This document shows, piece by piece, positions 8,453 to 17,612 of a stretch of DNA of 64,000 nucleotides. Within the stretch, counting starts at the first letter, position 1. Every line of letters begins with the position of its first letter. Under the pieces are notes generated by a model, which saw nothing but the letters and a program-made list of their open reading frames with translations, had not been told where the DNA came from and searched no databases. Origin of the DNA: Salinibacterium sp. TMP30 (GTDB lineage: Bacteria > Actinomycetota > Actinomycetes > Actinomycetales > Microbacteriaceae); assembly GCF_038397785.1 (NCBI RefSeq), contig NZ_CP151642.1:1922001-1986000 (forward strand). Reading direction: 5' to 3'. Made by a program: the position numbers and the translations under genes.

Positions 8453-10192
8453 ATGCCAGACAACACCGTCACTGGTCGCCGCATTTCTACCTCCGTGCTC
8501 GTCATCGGCACCGGAGGTTCTGGCCTGCGGGCCGCGATCGAGCTGTCTGAGCGCGGAGTCGACGTTCTTGCCGTCGGAAAGCGCCCCAAGAACGACGCAC
8601 ACACGTCACTGGCGGCGGGAGGGATCAACGCGGCCCTAGCCACGATGGATGCCGAAGACAGCTGGCAGCAGCACGCAGCAGACACCATCCAAGAGAGCTA
8701 CTTTCTCGCCAACCCACACACCGCCGAGATTGTGACGAAGAACGCTGGCCGCGGCATCCAAGATCTCGAGCGATGGGGCATGCCGTTTGCGCGCGAGAAT
8801 GACGGGCGTATCAGCCAGCGCTATTTCGGTGCCCATAAATACCGTCGCACCGCTTTCGCCGGGGATTATACGGGTCTCGAAATCCAACGCACCCTGGTGG
8901 CCCGGGCCGCCCAGCTTGAGGTGCCCATCCTGGATTCGGTGTACATCACCCGCATCCTGGTGCGTGACAACGTGGTGTTCGGCGCCTATGGCTTCGACCT
9001 GCGCGACGGCAGCCGGGTGACGATCATCGCCGACGCAGTCATCATCGCCGCCGGCGGACACAACCGCATCTGGCGTCGCACCTCCAGCCGCCGCGACGAG
9101 AACACCGGCGACTCCTTCAAGTTGGCGGTGGATGCTGGCGGTCGGCTGCGCGACGCCGAACTGGTTCAGTTCCACCCGAGTGGCATCCTGGAACCAGAGA
9201 ATGCCGCAGGCACCCTGATCAGCGAGGCCGCCAGGGGCGAGGGCGGGGTTTTGCGCAACGCCCTCGGTGAGCGGTTCATGGCCAACTACGACCCCGAGCG
9301 CATGGAATTGTCCACTCGCGACAGGGTCGCCCTTGCCGCATACACCGAGATCAAGGAGGGTCGCGGCACCGCAAAGGGCGGCGTGCTGCTCGACATTTCT
9401 CACCTGCCCCGCGAAACGATCATGACGCGCCTACCCCGCGTCTACCAAACCATGCTCGAATTGCAGGTACTGGACGTCACCACCACCGCCATCGAGATCG
9501 CCCCGACCGCGCATTACTCGATGGGCGGCGTGTGGGTGCGACCGGATGACCACTCCACCGATGTCGTCGGGATGTACGCCATCGGCGAAGCATCCAGCGG
9601 GCTACACGGCGCCAATCGGCTCGGCGGCAACTCGCTCATCGAGCTGCTCGTCTTCGGCCGGATTGTCGGTCAGGCTGCGGCCGAGTACAGCGCGGGGATC
9701 ACCTCCCAGAATCGCTCACAGGACGCGATCGACGCGGCAGAGCGAGAGGTGACCGACACTCTTGCCTCGGACGGACAAGAGAATGTGCGGGCGTTGCAGC
9801 GCGACATCCGCAACACCATGACGGACTTCGGCGGAGTGGTTCGCGACGAGGCGGGGCTGCTGGAAGGGCTGCGCCAGTTGGACGACCTCGACGATCGCCA
9901 GAGCCGAATCGGCGTGCATCCGGATGTCGCCGGCTTCTCCGGCCTCGCACATGCCTTTGACCTGCGCGCCTCCCTCATGGCCGCGCGAGCAACCCTCGCC
10001 TGCGCACTCGAGCGTCGGGAAAGCCGCGGTGCTCACAACCGCAGTGACTACCCTGACATGGACCCCACCCTGCAAGTGAACCTGGTGTGGTCAGCCGACG
10101 GCTCGATCACCCACGAGCAGATCCCGCCGGTACCAGCCGAAATTGCCGCACTCATGGAAGACGTCACCCAGGTCGGTAAGTTGCTTGAATAA
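8453..10192 (+). CDS. FAD-binding flavoprotein, L-aspartate oxidase / fumarate reductase (SdhA) family
   Basis: This 579-residue flavoprotein of the SdhA/FrdA/NadB superfamily starts with the dinucleotide motif VIGTGGSGLRAA (residues about 17-28). It carries the conserved covalent-FAD or substrate regions SLAAGGINAAL, HYSMGGVWV (His354) and GANRLGGNSLIELLVFG, and a C-terminal helical domain. The ATG at 8453 is supported by GGAAAGG 7 nt upstream. No iron-sulfur subunit or membrane anchor lies beside it, so it is not part of a complete succinate dehydrogenase operon here. Candidates are L-aspartate oxidase, which starts de novo NAD synthesis and would fit the divergent nadE, or a soluble fumarate reductase. 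Sequence alone does not settle which. Confidence 0.78.
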   Translation: MPDNTVTGRRISTSVLVIGTGGSGLRAAIELSERGVDVLAVGKRPKNDAHTSLAAGGINAALATMDAEDSWQQHAADTIQESYFLANPHTAEIVTKNAGRGIQDLERWGMPFARENDGRISQRYFGAHKYRRTAFAGDYTGLEIQRTLVARAAQLEVPILDSVYITRILVRDNVVFGAYGFDLRDGSRVTIIADAVIIAAGGHNRIWRRTSSRRDENTGDSFKLAVDAGGRLRDAELVQFHPSGILEPENAAGTLISEAARGEGGVLRNALGERFMANYDPERMELSTRDRVALAAYTEIKEGRGTAKGGVLLDISHLPRETIMTRLPRVYQTMLELQVLDVTTTAIEIAPTAHYSMGGVWVRPDDHSTDVVGMYAIGEASSGLHGANRLGGNSLIELLVFGRIVGQAAAEYSAGITSQNRSQDAIDAAEREVTDTLASDGQENVRALQRDIRNTMTDFGGVVRDEAGLLEGLRQLDDLDDRQSRIGVHPDVAGFSGLAHAFDLRASLMAARATLACALERRESRGAHNRSDYPDMDPTLQVNLVWSADGSITHEQIPPVPAEIAALMEDVTQVGKLLE

Positions 10193-10331
10193 CAGGGGTA
10201 CCCGGAATCTTTGATTCAACGATCACTTCACGGCAGACAACCTAGCCTGCTTAATCAAGCCACAGTAGCGGGCAAATGGTTCCCCGGCCCCTCAGACGAT
10301 TAGCGCGCCAACTTTCGGCAACCCTTCCGTG

Positions 10332-10365
10332 AAACCGTTATCGGGTTTTCTCCAAAAAACCGTTA
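10332..10365 (+). repeat. Direct repeat AAACCGTTA upstream of a membrane-protein gene
   Basis: Two exact copies of AAACCGTTA lie at 10332-10340 and 10357-10365, 25 bp apart from start to start, about 50 bp before the next gene. This could be a paired activator or repressor site. No clear -35/-10 pair was identified between them and the gene. Confidence 0.35.
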
Positions 10366-10415
10366 CCTCGCTAGAGTGAGCGCAGAGCGGGGTCTAGGTG
10401 GAGGGAACTGACTAC

Positions 10416-10904
10416 ATGACACGAGAGTGGAACTCCGAGCACGACTCGTGGGCTGTCTATGGCGGAGACGCCCCAATCGATGACGCAACCCGGGCTACCT
10501 GGAGGGAATCCGTCGATGACGACACTCCCCCGGTGCGCCTCATTGCCCACTCCCCCTACTGGTTTTGGGGAACACTAGGTGCCCTCTACGCATTGTCGTT
10601 CGCGAACCCGCTAGCCAACGTGGCCAGCGGAGTTGCCGCAGTGGTGGGCATGCTCGCCGTCATGCACGCAGCGTTTCGCGATCGAAATCTCCTCACACAT
10701 CGCGGAGCATATCCTGTTGCCTCACCCCTGTGGATGTTCCTCAGCCCGATCGCCTACCTCGTCGCCCGATCACTGGCGCTGAAGTCAGTTCCTGGCCATC
10801 GCCATGGCTTCGTGGGCTGGTATCTCGTTGGTCTCGGGATAGTCGTCGGCTGTGTGCTGTTCTTTCTTGCCGCACAGGGCCTCATCGGCGCCGCGGCGAT
10901 CTGA
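10416..10904 (+). CDS. Small predicted membrane protein of unknown function
   Basis: This 162-residue protein has a charged, acidic N-terminus (about 45 residues rich in Trp, Asp and Glu) followed by roughly four hydrophobic segments: residues about 48-70, 72-88, 103-120 and 128-155. I do not recognise the family. ATG 10416 is preceded by GGAGGG about 11 nt upstream; an in-frame GTG at 10398 is an alternative start. It stands alone between the flavoprotein and the ThrE-like gene on the same strand. The upstream region carries the AAACCGTTA direct repeat. Confidence 0.6.
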   Translation: MTREWNSEHDSWAVYGGDAPIDDATRATWRESVDDDTPPVRLIAHSPYWFWGTLGALYALSFANPLANVASGVAAVVGMLAVMHAAFRDRNLLTHRGAYPVASPLWMFLSPIAYLVARSLALKSVPGHRHGFVGWYLVGLGIVVGCVLFFLAAQGLIGAAAI

Positions 10905-11016
10905 TACCGCGCAGGTAAACCGCACCCGTTCGCTCCCGCCAGCGGTGCTCAACGCACTCCCCTTACGCTGCGCCACATTCGCCGTTGCCGAAGATTCCGC
11001 GTACGTTTTCATACAC

Positions 11017-11050
11017 ACCGGTTCGCCACAGAAACCGGTTCGCTACAGAA
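11017..11050 (+). repeat. 17-bp tandem duplication in the leader of the ThrE-like gene
   Basis: ACCGGTTCGCCACAGAA at 11017-11033 is followed immediately by ACCGGTTCGCTACAGAA at 11034-11050, differing at one base. Each unit begins with the palindrome ACCGGT. The array ends at the AAAGGGG ribosome binding site of the downstream gene. Confidence 0.75.
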
Positions 11051-11065
11051 AGGGGACACTCGACG

Positions 11066-12874
11066 ATGAGAGACGCGATGCGCTGCCTGAGCATTCGAAT
11101 GCTCATCGTCGCGGCGTGCGCTGCATCCGTGTTCGCGTTGTCTGCTCCTGCCACCGCGGCCCCTGCCCCTGCGACAGCAGTGGCGATCGCAATCGACGAG
11201 CCCGGGGCCATCGAGCCGACAGCACCGGCGACTCCCACTCCGACAGTGCCTGCGACTCCAGGCCCAACTCCGACGATCGCGCCGACTCCGTCGCTCACCC
11301 CCGCTCCGATTCCGTCCGAGACGATCGCCCCCACCCCGACCCCAACGCCCACTCCGGTCGAAACTCCGGCAACCCAAGACAACGAGGAAGTTACACCTCT
11401 TCCGGCGATCCCCCCGAGCTTTGCGACGTCAAACGTTTCACTCACGTCACTCCTGATTGCCGTCGCAGTGCTTGCGGTGAGTCTCATCGTGCTCTGGCTC
11501 GCGCTTCGTCGGCGCTCAGTCACGGCGCGGACGGCACAAGCCTCGACGCCGCCGCGCGACCGAGCGACCTCCGCGGCTGTGGTTCTCGATTCGATGGCCG
11601 ATACCGGTGAAGCAATGATCGACAGTGGCTATCCGGTGAGCATGGTTCGTTCCGCCGTGCAGGATGTCGCCACCGCGAACGGCTACGCCTCAGCCGAGGT
11701 AGTCGTCTTTCCGACGGCACTGTTCGTGTCGCTAGATGACGAAGGTGCCACTCTCACTCGAGCAGTCTCAGCGGGCAGACAGTCGTATCTACTCCACCAC
11801 GTCGATGTCATTGATCGCGTAGTAAAGGTGGGACGGGTTCGCCCGGGCTCCAGCGGGTGGGTCACGCGCCAGCTCGCGAAAGTGCGCAACCTTCCTGCAC
11901 CTTTTTCGAGCACTCAGCGAGTGTTCGCATATGCGCTCACTTCGGCTGCGATCTCCGTACTCTTGGGCTCTTCATGGTTGGGAGTGCTCTTGGCCGCGCT
12001 CCTCGGCATCGGTGTTGGCACCCTGCTGCTGCTTGGTGAGCGCCTACCTTCCAGCTATAGCGCGCTGGTCATTGTCGGTGCCGCACTCGGATCCTCTCTC
12101 ATAGTGCTGCTCGCAGCTCGGGCATCCGCTGATCCCGGAGTGTTGCCGTCACTGGTCGCCCCGTTAGTGATTCTGCTGCCCGGAGGGCTTCTAACGACCG
12201 CGGTAATCGAGCTCGCTACCGGCCACATCATGTCTGGTTCGGCTCGGGCGGCTGCAGGCGCAATGCGACTAGTGTTGCTCGCCGTCGGAATTGTGTCGGC
12301 TGGCGCACTCGTCGGGGTGCCGAAAATCGAACTCGGTGGTGCCAGCGAACCGCTCGGCCCGCTTGCCCCGTGGATCGCTGTCGCGGTCTTCGGGGTGGGA
12401 ATCACCATCTACCAGTGTGCACGACCAGCCTCCATCCCGTGGATTCTGCTAGTGCTCTATGTCGCCTACGGCGCTCAAGTGATCGGTGACGTATTGTTCG
12501 GCGGGGTGCTCTCAGCACTCATCGGTGCCATCGCGATGACCCCGGTCGCCGTGATTGTGGCGCGGCACCGGAGTGGTCCTCCCGCGATTGTCAGCTTCCT
12601 CCCCGCGTTCTGGCTGCTGGTCCCCGGTGCACTGGGACTTGTCGGCGTCACCGAGATTCTGGGTGGTGACGCCAGCGCTATGAGCACCCTCGTCACGACC
12701 GTCGGCACAATGATCGCGATCGCCCTTGGCGTGCTCATCGGGCTCGCCGCGTCGAGCTCCTTGCGCGATCGGCGACTGCCAACACTTTTTGACTTCCTCG
12801 AGCCGCTTCCGGTTTCGGAGCCGGGGCAAGACCCAGAACCCGAGCCCAAGCCCAAGCCCAAGCCCAAGAAATAG
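11066..12874 (+). CDS. Threonine/serine exporter family (ThrE-like) membrane protein
   Basis: This 602-residue protein begins with a hydrophobic segment (residues about 8-35). A Pro/Thr-rich low-complexity linker (about 40-105) and a transmembrane helix (about 118-140) follow. The ThrE-type module has a cytosolic part (VVLDSMADTGEAMIDSGYPV onward) and then about ten transmembrane helices. It ends in a basic tail of Lys-Pro pairs. ThrE proteins export threonine and serine. The ATG at 11066 has AAAGGGG about 10 nt upstream. The extracytoplasmic Pro/Thr-rich N-terminus is typical of the actinobacterial form. A specific substrate is not proven by sequence. Confidence 0.8.
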   Translation: MRDAMRCLSIRMLIVAACAASVFALSAPATAAPAPATAVAIAIDEPGAIEPTAPATPTPTVPATPGPTPTIAPTPSLTPAPIPSETIAPTPTPTPTPVETPATQDNEEVTPLPAIPPSFATSNVSLTSLLIAVAVLAVSLIVLWLALRRRSVTARTAQASTPPRDRATSAAVVLDSMADTGEAMIDSGYPVSMVRSAVQDVATANGYASAEVVVFPTALFVSLDDEGATLTRAVSAGRQSYLLHHVDVIDRVVKVGRVRPGSSGWVTRQLAKVRNLPAPFSSTQRVFAYALTSAAISVLLGSSWLGVLLAALLGIGVGTLLLLGERLPSSYSALVIVGAALGSSLIVLLAARASADPGVLPSLVAPLVILLPGGLLTTAVIELATGHIMSGSARAAAGAMRLVLLAVGIVSAGALVGVPKIELGGASEPLGPLAPWIAVAVFGVGITIYQCARPASIPWILLVLYVAYGAQVIGDVLFGGVLSALIGAIAMTPVAVIVARHRSGPPAIVSFLPAFWLLVPGALGLVGVTEILGGDASAMSTLVTTVGTMIAIALGVLIGLAASSSLRDRRLPTLFDFLEPLPVSEPGQDPEPEPKPKPKPKK

Positions 12875-13173
12875 GCTCCCTGTTCCCTCACCTCAGCTAG
12901 GCGTCAAGGTGCAAACATTGAGCGGTGGCAGCATCTGACAGGCGGCACGGTTCGAAGTTTCTCTGTGGCCTAGACGACGGGACGCTTGCTGAGAACGAGG
13001 TTCCAAACCCGCTGCGACTGCCACCCAGACACGGCGCATCAGAGGAATTGCGAGGATGCCCAGCACGGCGACGAGCGGCACTCACGAACCCTTCTCAGCC
13101 TCATCGCCTAATGGTGAGGCAATAACCCGTGAGATACCGTCCAGCGCATCCAGGTGTTTCGACAGGAAACAAC
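12875..13173. other. Intergenic stretch with no recognisable gene
   Basis: About 300 bp between the ThrE-like gene and the terminator of the tRNA. Short open frames exist on both strands, but none has a ribosome binding site, family resemblance or normal composition. I see no convincing promoter or repeat. Confidence 0.5.
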
Positions 13174-13204
13174 AAAATCCCCCTCCACTATGGAGAGGGA
13201 TTTT
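13174..13204 (-). terminator. Rho-independent terminator of the initiator tRNA gene
   Basis: On the minus strand a 13-bp stem (AAATCCCTCTCCA with TGGAGGGGGATTT, one T-G wobble) with a short loop is followed by TTTTGTTGTTT. It lies about 28 bp downstream of the tRNA. The other strand ends in TTTT too, so it could act in both directions. Confidence 0.8.
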
Positions 13205-13231
13205 AGTTGCGATGTCTGAGACATCTTTCCG

Positions 13232-13305
13232 TTGCGGGGACAGGATTTGAACCTGCGACCTCTGGGTTATGAGCCCAGCGAGCTACCGAACTGCTCCACC
13301 CCGCG
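13232..13305 (-). tRNA. Initiator tRNA-fMet (CAT)
   Basis: A complete 74-nt cloverleaf on the minus strand. The acceptor stem is CGCGGGG/CCCCGCA, with the C1-A72 mismatch that marks initiator tRNAs. The anticodon loop is CTCATAA, framed by three G-C pairs (GGG/CCC), which also mark initiators. The T-arm contains GGTTCAAATCC. CCA is not encoded. A terminator follows it. Confidence 0.95.
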
Positions 13306-13394
13306 GCGTGTAATCAAGACTAACACAGGGTGAAGGACACGAAAACCGAACTCAGCGGGCCACAATCTGCTGCGGCCCGCCGAGCTAGAACGTG

Positions 13395-16280
13395 CTATTG
13401 GGTTGCGGCGATTGCCTGCTGAATTGCGGCGACCATGCGGTCATCGGCTTCAGCAGCCGCGACCAAGTCGTTGGCTGCATAGGCTGCCTGGCGGTCGGCC
13501 AATGCTGCCTTGTAGTCAGCGAGCGCCTTGTCGAGGGCCGGGTTGTCGCCAGCGGTTCCGGGGTCGACGGGTGCCTCAGGATCAACCGGAGCTTCAGGAT
13601 CAACCGGAGTCTGCGGATCAACAGGGACTTCACCATCGCCAGCCTCAGCACCGGAGTCTCCACCAAACAGTGAGTCAAGTGCCTGGTCAAGGGTGTCCTC
13701 GAAGGCAATCTCATCACCGAATGACACCAGAACCTTGCGCAGCAGCGGGTACTGGGTTCCACTCGTCGACTGCACGTAGACCGGCTGCACGTAGAGCAGA
13801 CCGCCACCAACAGGCAGGGTCAACAGGTTACCAAGCCTTACCTCGGTGTCACCTCGCTGCAACAGAGCTAACTGGTTGGCGACAGTCGTGTCGGTGTTGA
13901 AGCTGTTCTGCACCTGACCGGGGCCCGGCACCGTATCCTTCTTCGGCAGGTTCAACAGAGTGAGCTTGCCGTAGTTGGGTCCGGCATCCGAGTTCGCCGC
14001 GAAATAACCCGTCAGAACGCTTCGACTCGCATCCGCTGTTCCCTTTGGGATGAACGTGGAATAGATCGTGAACGCGGGATCGTCAGTGCCGGGAACCTTC
14101 ATGGTCAGGTAATACGGCGGCTGAGTTGACCCGGTCGTCGACACCGGATCTTCTGGACTGACCCACTGATCATCACTCGAGTAGAACGAGCCGGCATCCG
14201 TCACGTGGAAGGAACCCAAAATCTCGCGCTGCATCTTGAACAGGTCAGCGGGGTAGCGCACGTGATCGAGCAGTTCAATACTCATGTCGCTCTGCGGCAG
14301 CAATGTGTTGGGGAAGATCTTGTTCCAGGTCTCCAGAACCGGATCTTGGTCATCCCACGCATACAACTTCACCGAACCGTCATAAGCATCAACGGTCGCC
14401 TTGACCGAGTTGCGGATGTAGTTGATATCATCAAGCGCAAACTGCGGCGCCGGCGTGTAAGTGTCTGCAATCGCGCTCGAAAGCTGCTCAACCTGCGAGT
14501 ACGGGTAGTTCGCTCCCGTAGTGTATCCGTCGACAATCCAGACAATGCGGCCATCCACGACGGCCGGATATACGTCACTGTCAACGGTAAGGTACGGAGC
14601 TACCTTCTTGACACGGTCGAGAGGCTCACGGTCGTACAGAATCTGCGACTTGCTGGTGACATCTGACGAAAGGAAGATTTGCTCCGATTGGAACTTGATC
14701 GCATAAACAAGCTTCTTGAAAATGTTGTCGAGCACTGGTCCGCCGTCGCCGGAGAACGTCGTGGTCGCATTCTGGTCGCTATCTTCACCACCCGAAGGGA
14801 AGTCGAGCTCGATGTCCTTCGCCCCCTCAGGCGCACCAACTATCGAGTACTCCGGCGACTTCTCACCGAAGTACACGCGCGGCTCAAAGTCACCAAGTGC
14901 TCCTGTGCTGGGAATTCCAGACTGTAAGAACACCGGCTGTCCGTCGGCGGCGCGCTGGTTACCGAATGCAGCCACAATTCCATAACCGTGGGTGTAAACG
15001 ACAGTGTTGTTATACCACGACTGCGAATCACCCAAACCAGACTGATTCAGTTCACGCACCGCGATCACGGTGTCTTGAGTTTGGCCGTCGATGTCATAGC
15101 GGTCAACATCGAGGTGGCTGTCGAACTGGTAGTACTGCTTGAACTGCTCAAGCTGCGCAAACGCCTGAGGCGCAATCGCAGGGTCGAGGATACGGATGTT
15201 TGCCGTGGTGGTCGCGTCTTCACGCAGCGCGCCCGATTCGGCATCAGTCGTGGCGCTATAGGGAATCTCTTCAATATCTGCGACACCGTAAGCGTCTCGA
15301 GTCGCGGCAATGCTTCGATCGATATATTCGGATTCATAATTACGTGCGTTGGGATCAACCTGGAAGCGCTGCACAACCCACGGGTAAAGGTTTCCCACGA
15401 CAAGGCCACTCACGAGAAGAAGGGCGGTGCCGATCATGGGGAGACGCCAGCGACCGATAATGGCCGTGACGATAAAGAGGATGGCGACGATTGCGGCAAT
15501 CCCGGCCAGAATCGCGCGGCCGGGAATGGTGGCATTCGCTTCGGTGTAACTTGCACCAGTCTGCAGGAATCCTTGGCTGGATGAGTACAACGTCGTGTAC
15601 TGGTCAAGCCAGATACTTACAGCCTGAAGGGCAAAGAAGATTCCCGCGGTGATGGCCAGCTGGATACGAGCAGAACGCGAAATGCGAACCTCACGCCCGT
15701 TGACGCTGAGCGCACCGTAGAGATAACTCGTAGCGAGAGCCCCGACGAAGGAGACCAGCAACACGGCGGAAGCAAAGCCAACAATGCCGTGGTAAAGGGG
15801 CAGTTCGTAGAAGTAGAACCCAATGTCGAACCCGAATTGTGGGTCAACTTCACCGAATGAGGTGCGGTTGAGCCACTGCAATACAACGGGCCAGCTGCCC
15901 GCTGCAGAGACGCCACCGAAGATGCCCAAGAGCACCGGGATGCCGACCATGGCTATCTTTCGTAGCGGCTCGACTACCTGCTGGTAGCCCTCCAACTGCG
16001 CATTGAGCTTGGCGTAGATGGGGCGTGCGCGGAAGGCAACGAGAAGGCTGATGCCTACTGGAACCGCCATTGCGACAAAGCCAATGAGGAACATCGCTGC
16101 ATTAGCGATCCATTGGGTAGTGAGAACACCTAGGTAGCCGGCCTGGTCAAACCAGAGAACATCGGCGTAGAGATTAGAGAACAAGAAGAATGCAATAACA
16201 ATTACGGCGAGGATTACCGCCGTAATTGTTAGCGCGGTCCTCGTTTTGTTCGGTGGGGCTGATTGGGTTTGGCTCGACAC
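13395..16280 (-). CDS. UPF0182 family large membrane protein
   Basis: This 961-residue UPF0182 protein has about seven transmembrane helices in the first 320 residues, then a large extracytoplasmic domain to about residue 880. The acidic Pro-Val-Asp-Pro repeat tail is encoded by 18-bp repeats. The family is widespread in actinobacteria and its function is unknown; M. tuberculosis Rv3193c is the counterpart. The GTG at 16280 has AGGAG about 10 nt upstream. A PDZ/Lon-like protease gene lies 111 bp upstream on the same strand, an arrangement also seen in mycobacteria (Rv3194c-Rv3193c). Confidence 0.9.
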   Translation of the reverse strand: MSSQTQSAPPNKTRTALTITAVILAVIVIAFFLFSNLYADVLWFDQAGYLGVLTTQWIANAAMFLIGFVAMAVPVGISLLVAFRARPIYAKLNAQLEGYQQVVEPLRKIAMVGIPVLLGIFGGVSAAGSWPVVLQWLNRTSFGEVDPQFGFDIGFYFYELPLYHGIVGFASAVLLVSFVGALATSYLYGALSVNGREVRISRSARIQLAITAGIFFALQAVSIWLDQYTTLYSSSQGFLQTGASYTEANATIPGRAILAGIAAIVAILFIVTAIIGRWRLPMIGTALLLVSGLVVGNLYPWVVQRFQVDPNARNYESEYIDRSIAATRDAYGVADIEEIPYSATTDAESGALREDATTTANIRILDPAIAPQAFAQLEQFKQYYQFDSHLDVDRYDIDGQTQDTVIAVRELNQSGLGDSQSWYNNTVVYTHGYGIVAAFGNQRAADGQPVFLQSGIPSTGALGDFEPRVYFGEKSPEYSIVGAPEGAKDIELDFPSGGEDSDQNATTTFSGDGGPVLDNIFKKLVYAIKFQSEQIFLSSDVTSKSQILYDREPLDRVKKVAPYLTVDSDVYPAVVDGRIVWIVDGYTTGANYPYSQVEQLSSAIADTYTPAPQFALDDINYIRNSVKATVDAYDGSVKLYAWDDQDPVLETWNKIFPNTLLPQSDMSIELLDHVRYPADLFKMQREILGSFHVTDAGSFYSSDDQWVSPEDPVSTTGSTQPPYYLTMKVPGTDDPAFTIYSTFIPKGTADASRSVLTGYFAANSDAGPNYGKLTLLNLPKKDTVPGPGQVQNSFNTDTTVANQLALLQRGDTEVRLGNLLTLPVGGGLLYVQPVYVQSTSGTQYPLLRKVLVSFGDEIAFEDTLDQALDSLFGGDSGAEAGDGEVPVDPQTPVDPEAPVDPEAPVDPGTAGDNPALDKALADYKAALADRQAAYAANDLVAAAEADDRMVAAIQQAIAATQ
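13555..13626 (-). repeat. 18-bp coding tandem repeat in the UPF0182 C-terminus
   Basis: Units at 13573-13590, 13591-13608 and 13609-13626 share GGATCAACCGGAG; a more degenerate unit precedes them at 13555. They encode the repeated Pro-Val-Asp-Pro-Glu-Ala motif. The first two full units differ at one base, indicating recent slippage or duplication. Confidence 0.75.
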
Positions 16281-16391
16281 AGTACTTCGCTCCTGAAATT
16301 GGGGGCCTAGCGGTATCTTAAAGGTCTTTTATGCGTGCGGGGCGGATGATCGCTCTCAGCGTCAATCGGGGAACCACTCAAACAGTGGCGC

Positions 16392-17504
16392 TCAACTTGC
16401 GTCGCATGACGGAAGACCTGTGCCACTCAGTCCAGCACGAATGCTGGCTAGCGCAACTAGGGCATCGTTGAGGTCGTCGATCGCGTACACGGTGAGGCCC
16501 TCGGGAATGTTGCCCGCAACCTCATCGCAGTTCTCTATGGGGGCAAAGAAGAAGCTGGCTCCCGCATTACGCGCGCCATACATCTTCTGCTGGATGCCAC
16601 CGATTGGGCCAACGTCGCCGGTTGCGGTGATCGTTCCGGTTCCTGCAATTTCTTCGCCGCCATTGATTGCACCCGGCGTGAGCTTGTCGATGATCCCGAG
16701 GGCAAACATCATGCCCGCGCTCGGGCCTCCGACGTTTTCTAACTGAATCTTCACGTCGACGGGGAAATTGTAGGCGCTGCCGACCACAACACCGATGACC
16801 GCGATGGGTTCGTCTCCCTCGGTCATTGTTGGGGTGATCTCGACAGTCTGCTCTTCGCCGTCACGGTCAAAAACGATTGTCGCGGCAGCAGTCGTGCCGT
16901 TATCGGCGATCTTATTGCGGAGCCCTGTAACGTCAGCGAAAGCCTCGTCGTTGACAGAGCGAATGATGTCGCCCGCCTGCAGCACGCCATCTGATGGTCC
17001 ACCGGTGCTTGTCTCAGCGACGGTGAGCGTTGCGTCAAACTCATAGTTCAGATCTGAGAGCGCAGCCGCAATTGCTTCCTGCTGCGAGCTTTCCATCTGG
17101 ACGCGACCGGCCTCGGTCGAATCTTCGAGCGTCACGCCGGGTGGGTAGACGGCTTCGACCGGAATGATTGAGCGACTGCGATCGAAGAAGGCGGCGCCGA
17201 CCTCAAACCAGCTGAGTGGTGAGTCAGGGTTTCCCTGCACATTAACAGTCAGCATGTCGAGCGCACCCTCGGTGGGATACGTCGTTTCCACAGGAATTTG
17301 GATGAGCGGCACAAGCTCACCGTCGATCTCGACGTCACCCAGGGTGTCGTAGACAGGCCCTGGTTGCTCGATGATGTACGGCGAAGGAACAAGTGTTGCC
17401 AACAGCGTGCCGACGAGCGCAACACTGAGAATCAGCCACCCCAGCCAGCCACTTCGGGCACGGCGCGATGAAGGTTCGGGACGATTATCAGTAAACAGGG
17501 CCAC
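16392..17504 (-). CDS. PDZ domain-containing Lon-like (S16) membrane-anchored protease
   Basis: This 370-residue protein of the YlbL type has an N-terminal transmembrane anchor (about residues 20-42), an extracytoplasmic domain, a PDZ module (about 130-220) and a C-terminal Lon-type protease domain. The Ser-Lys dyad is visible: Ser262 in GGPSAGMMFALG and Lys307 in IQQKMYGARNAG, with the spacing usual for Lon. The start is GTG 17504 with AAGGA 6 nt upstream. It probably degrades or processes envelope proteins at the outer face of the membrane. It lies upstream of the UPF0182 gene on the same strand and is divergent from the DUF2342 metalloprotease. Confidence 0.9.
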   Translation of the reverse strand: MALFTDNRPEPSSRRARSGWLGWLILSVALVGTLLATLVPSPYIIEQPGPVYDTLGDVEIDGELVPLIQIPVETTYPTEGALDMLTVNVQGNPDSPLSWFEVGAAFFDRSRSIIPVEAVYPPGVTLEDSTEAGRVQMESSQQEAIAAALSDLNYEFDATLTVAETSTGGPSDGVLQAGDIIRSVNDEAFADVTGLRNKIADNGTTAAATIVFDRDGEEQTVEITPTMTEGDEPIAVIGVVVGSAYNFPVDVKIQLENVGGPSAGMMFALGIIDKLTPGAINGGEEIAGTGTITATGDVGPIGGIQQKMYGARNAGASFFFAPIENCDEVAGNIPEGLTVYAIDDLNDALVALASIRAGLSGTGLPSCDAS

Positions 17505-17612
17505 CTAGGTCCTTACGGGGTGGAAGCGGTGTTCGCCACAGGCGCACGGTAGGAGTTACTAGCCTAGGTCAAAACTCAGCCGCACACGGCATCGAGCGAG
17601 TAGCGTTAATCC

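Noticed and set aside
8453-10192. Succinate dehydrogenase complex operon
   Set aside because: No iron-sulfur or membrane-anchor subunit gene is adjacent, so only the flavoprotein family is assigned.
12893-13230. Several 60-70-codon frames in the gap before the initiator tRNA
   Set aside because: No ribosome sites, no recognisable domains, and frames overlap each other on both strands; treated as non-coding.
13573-13626. CRISPR-like repeat array
   Set aside because: The 18-bp units are contiguous, coding and without spacers; they encode a Pro/Asp-rich tail.
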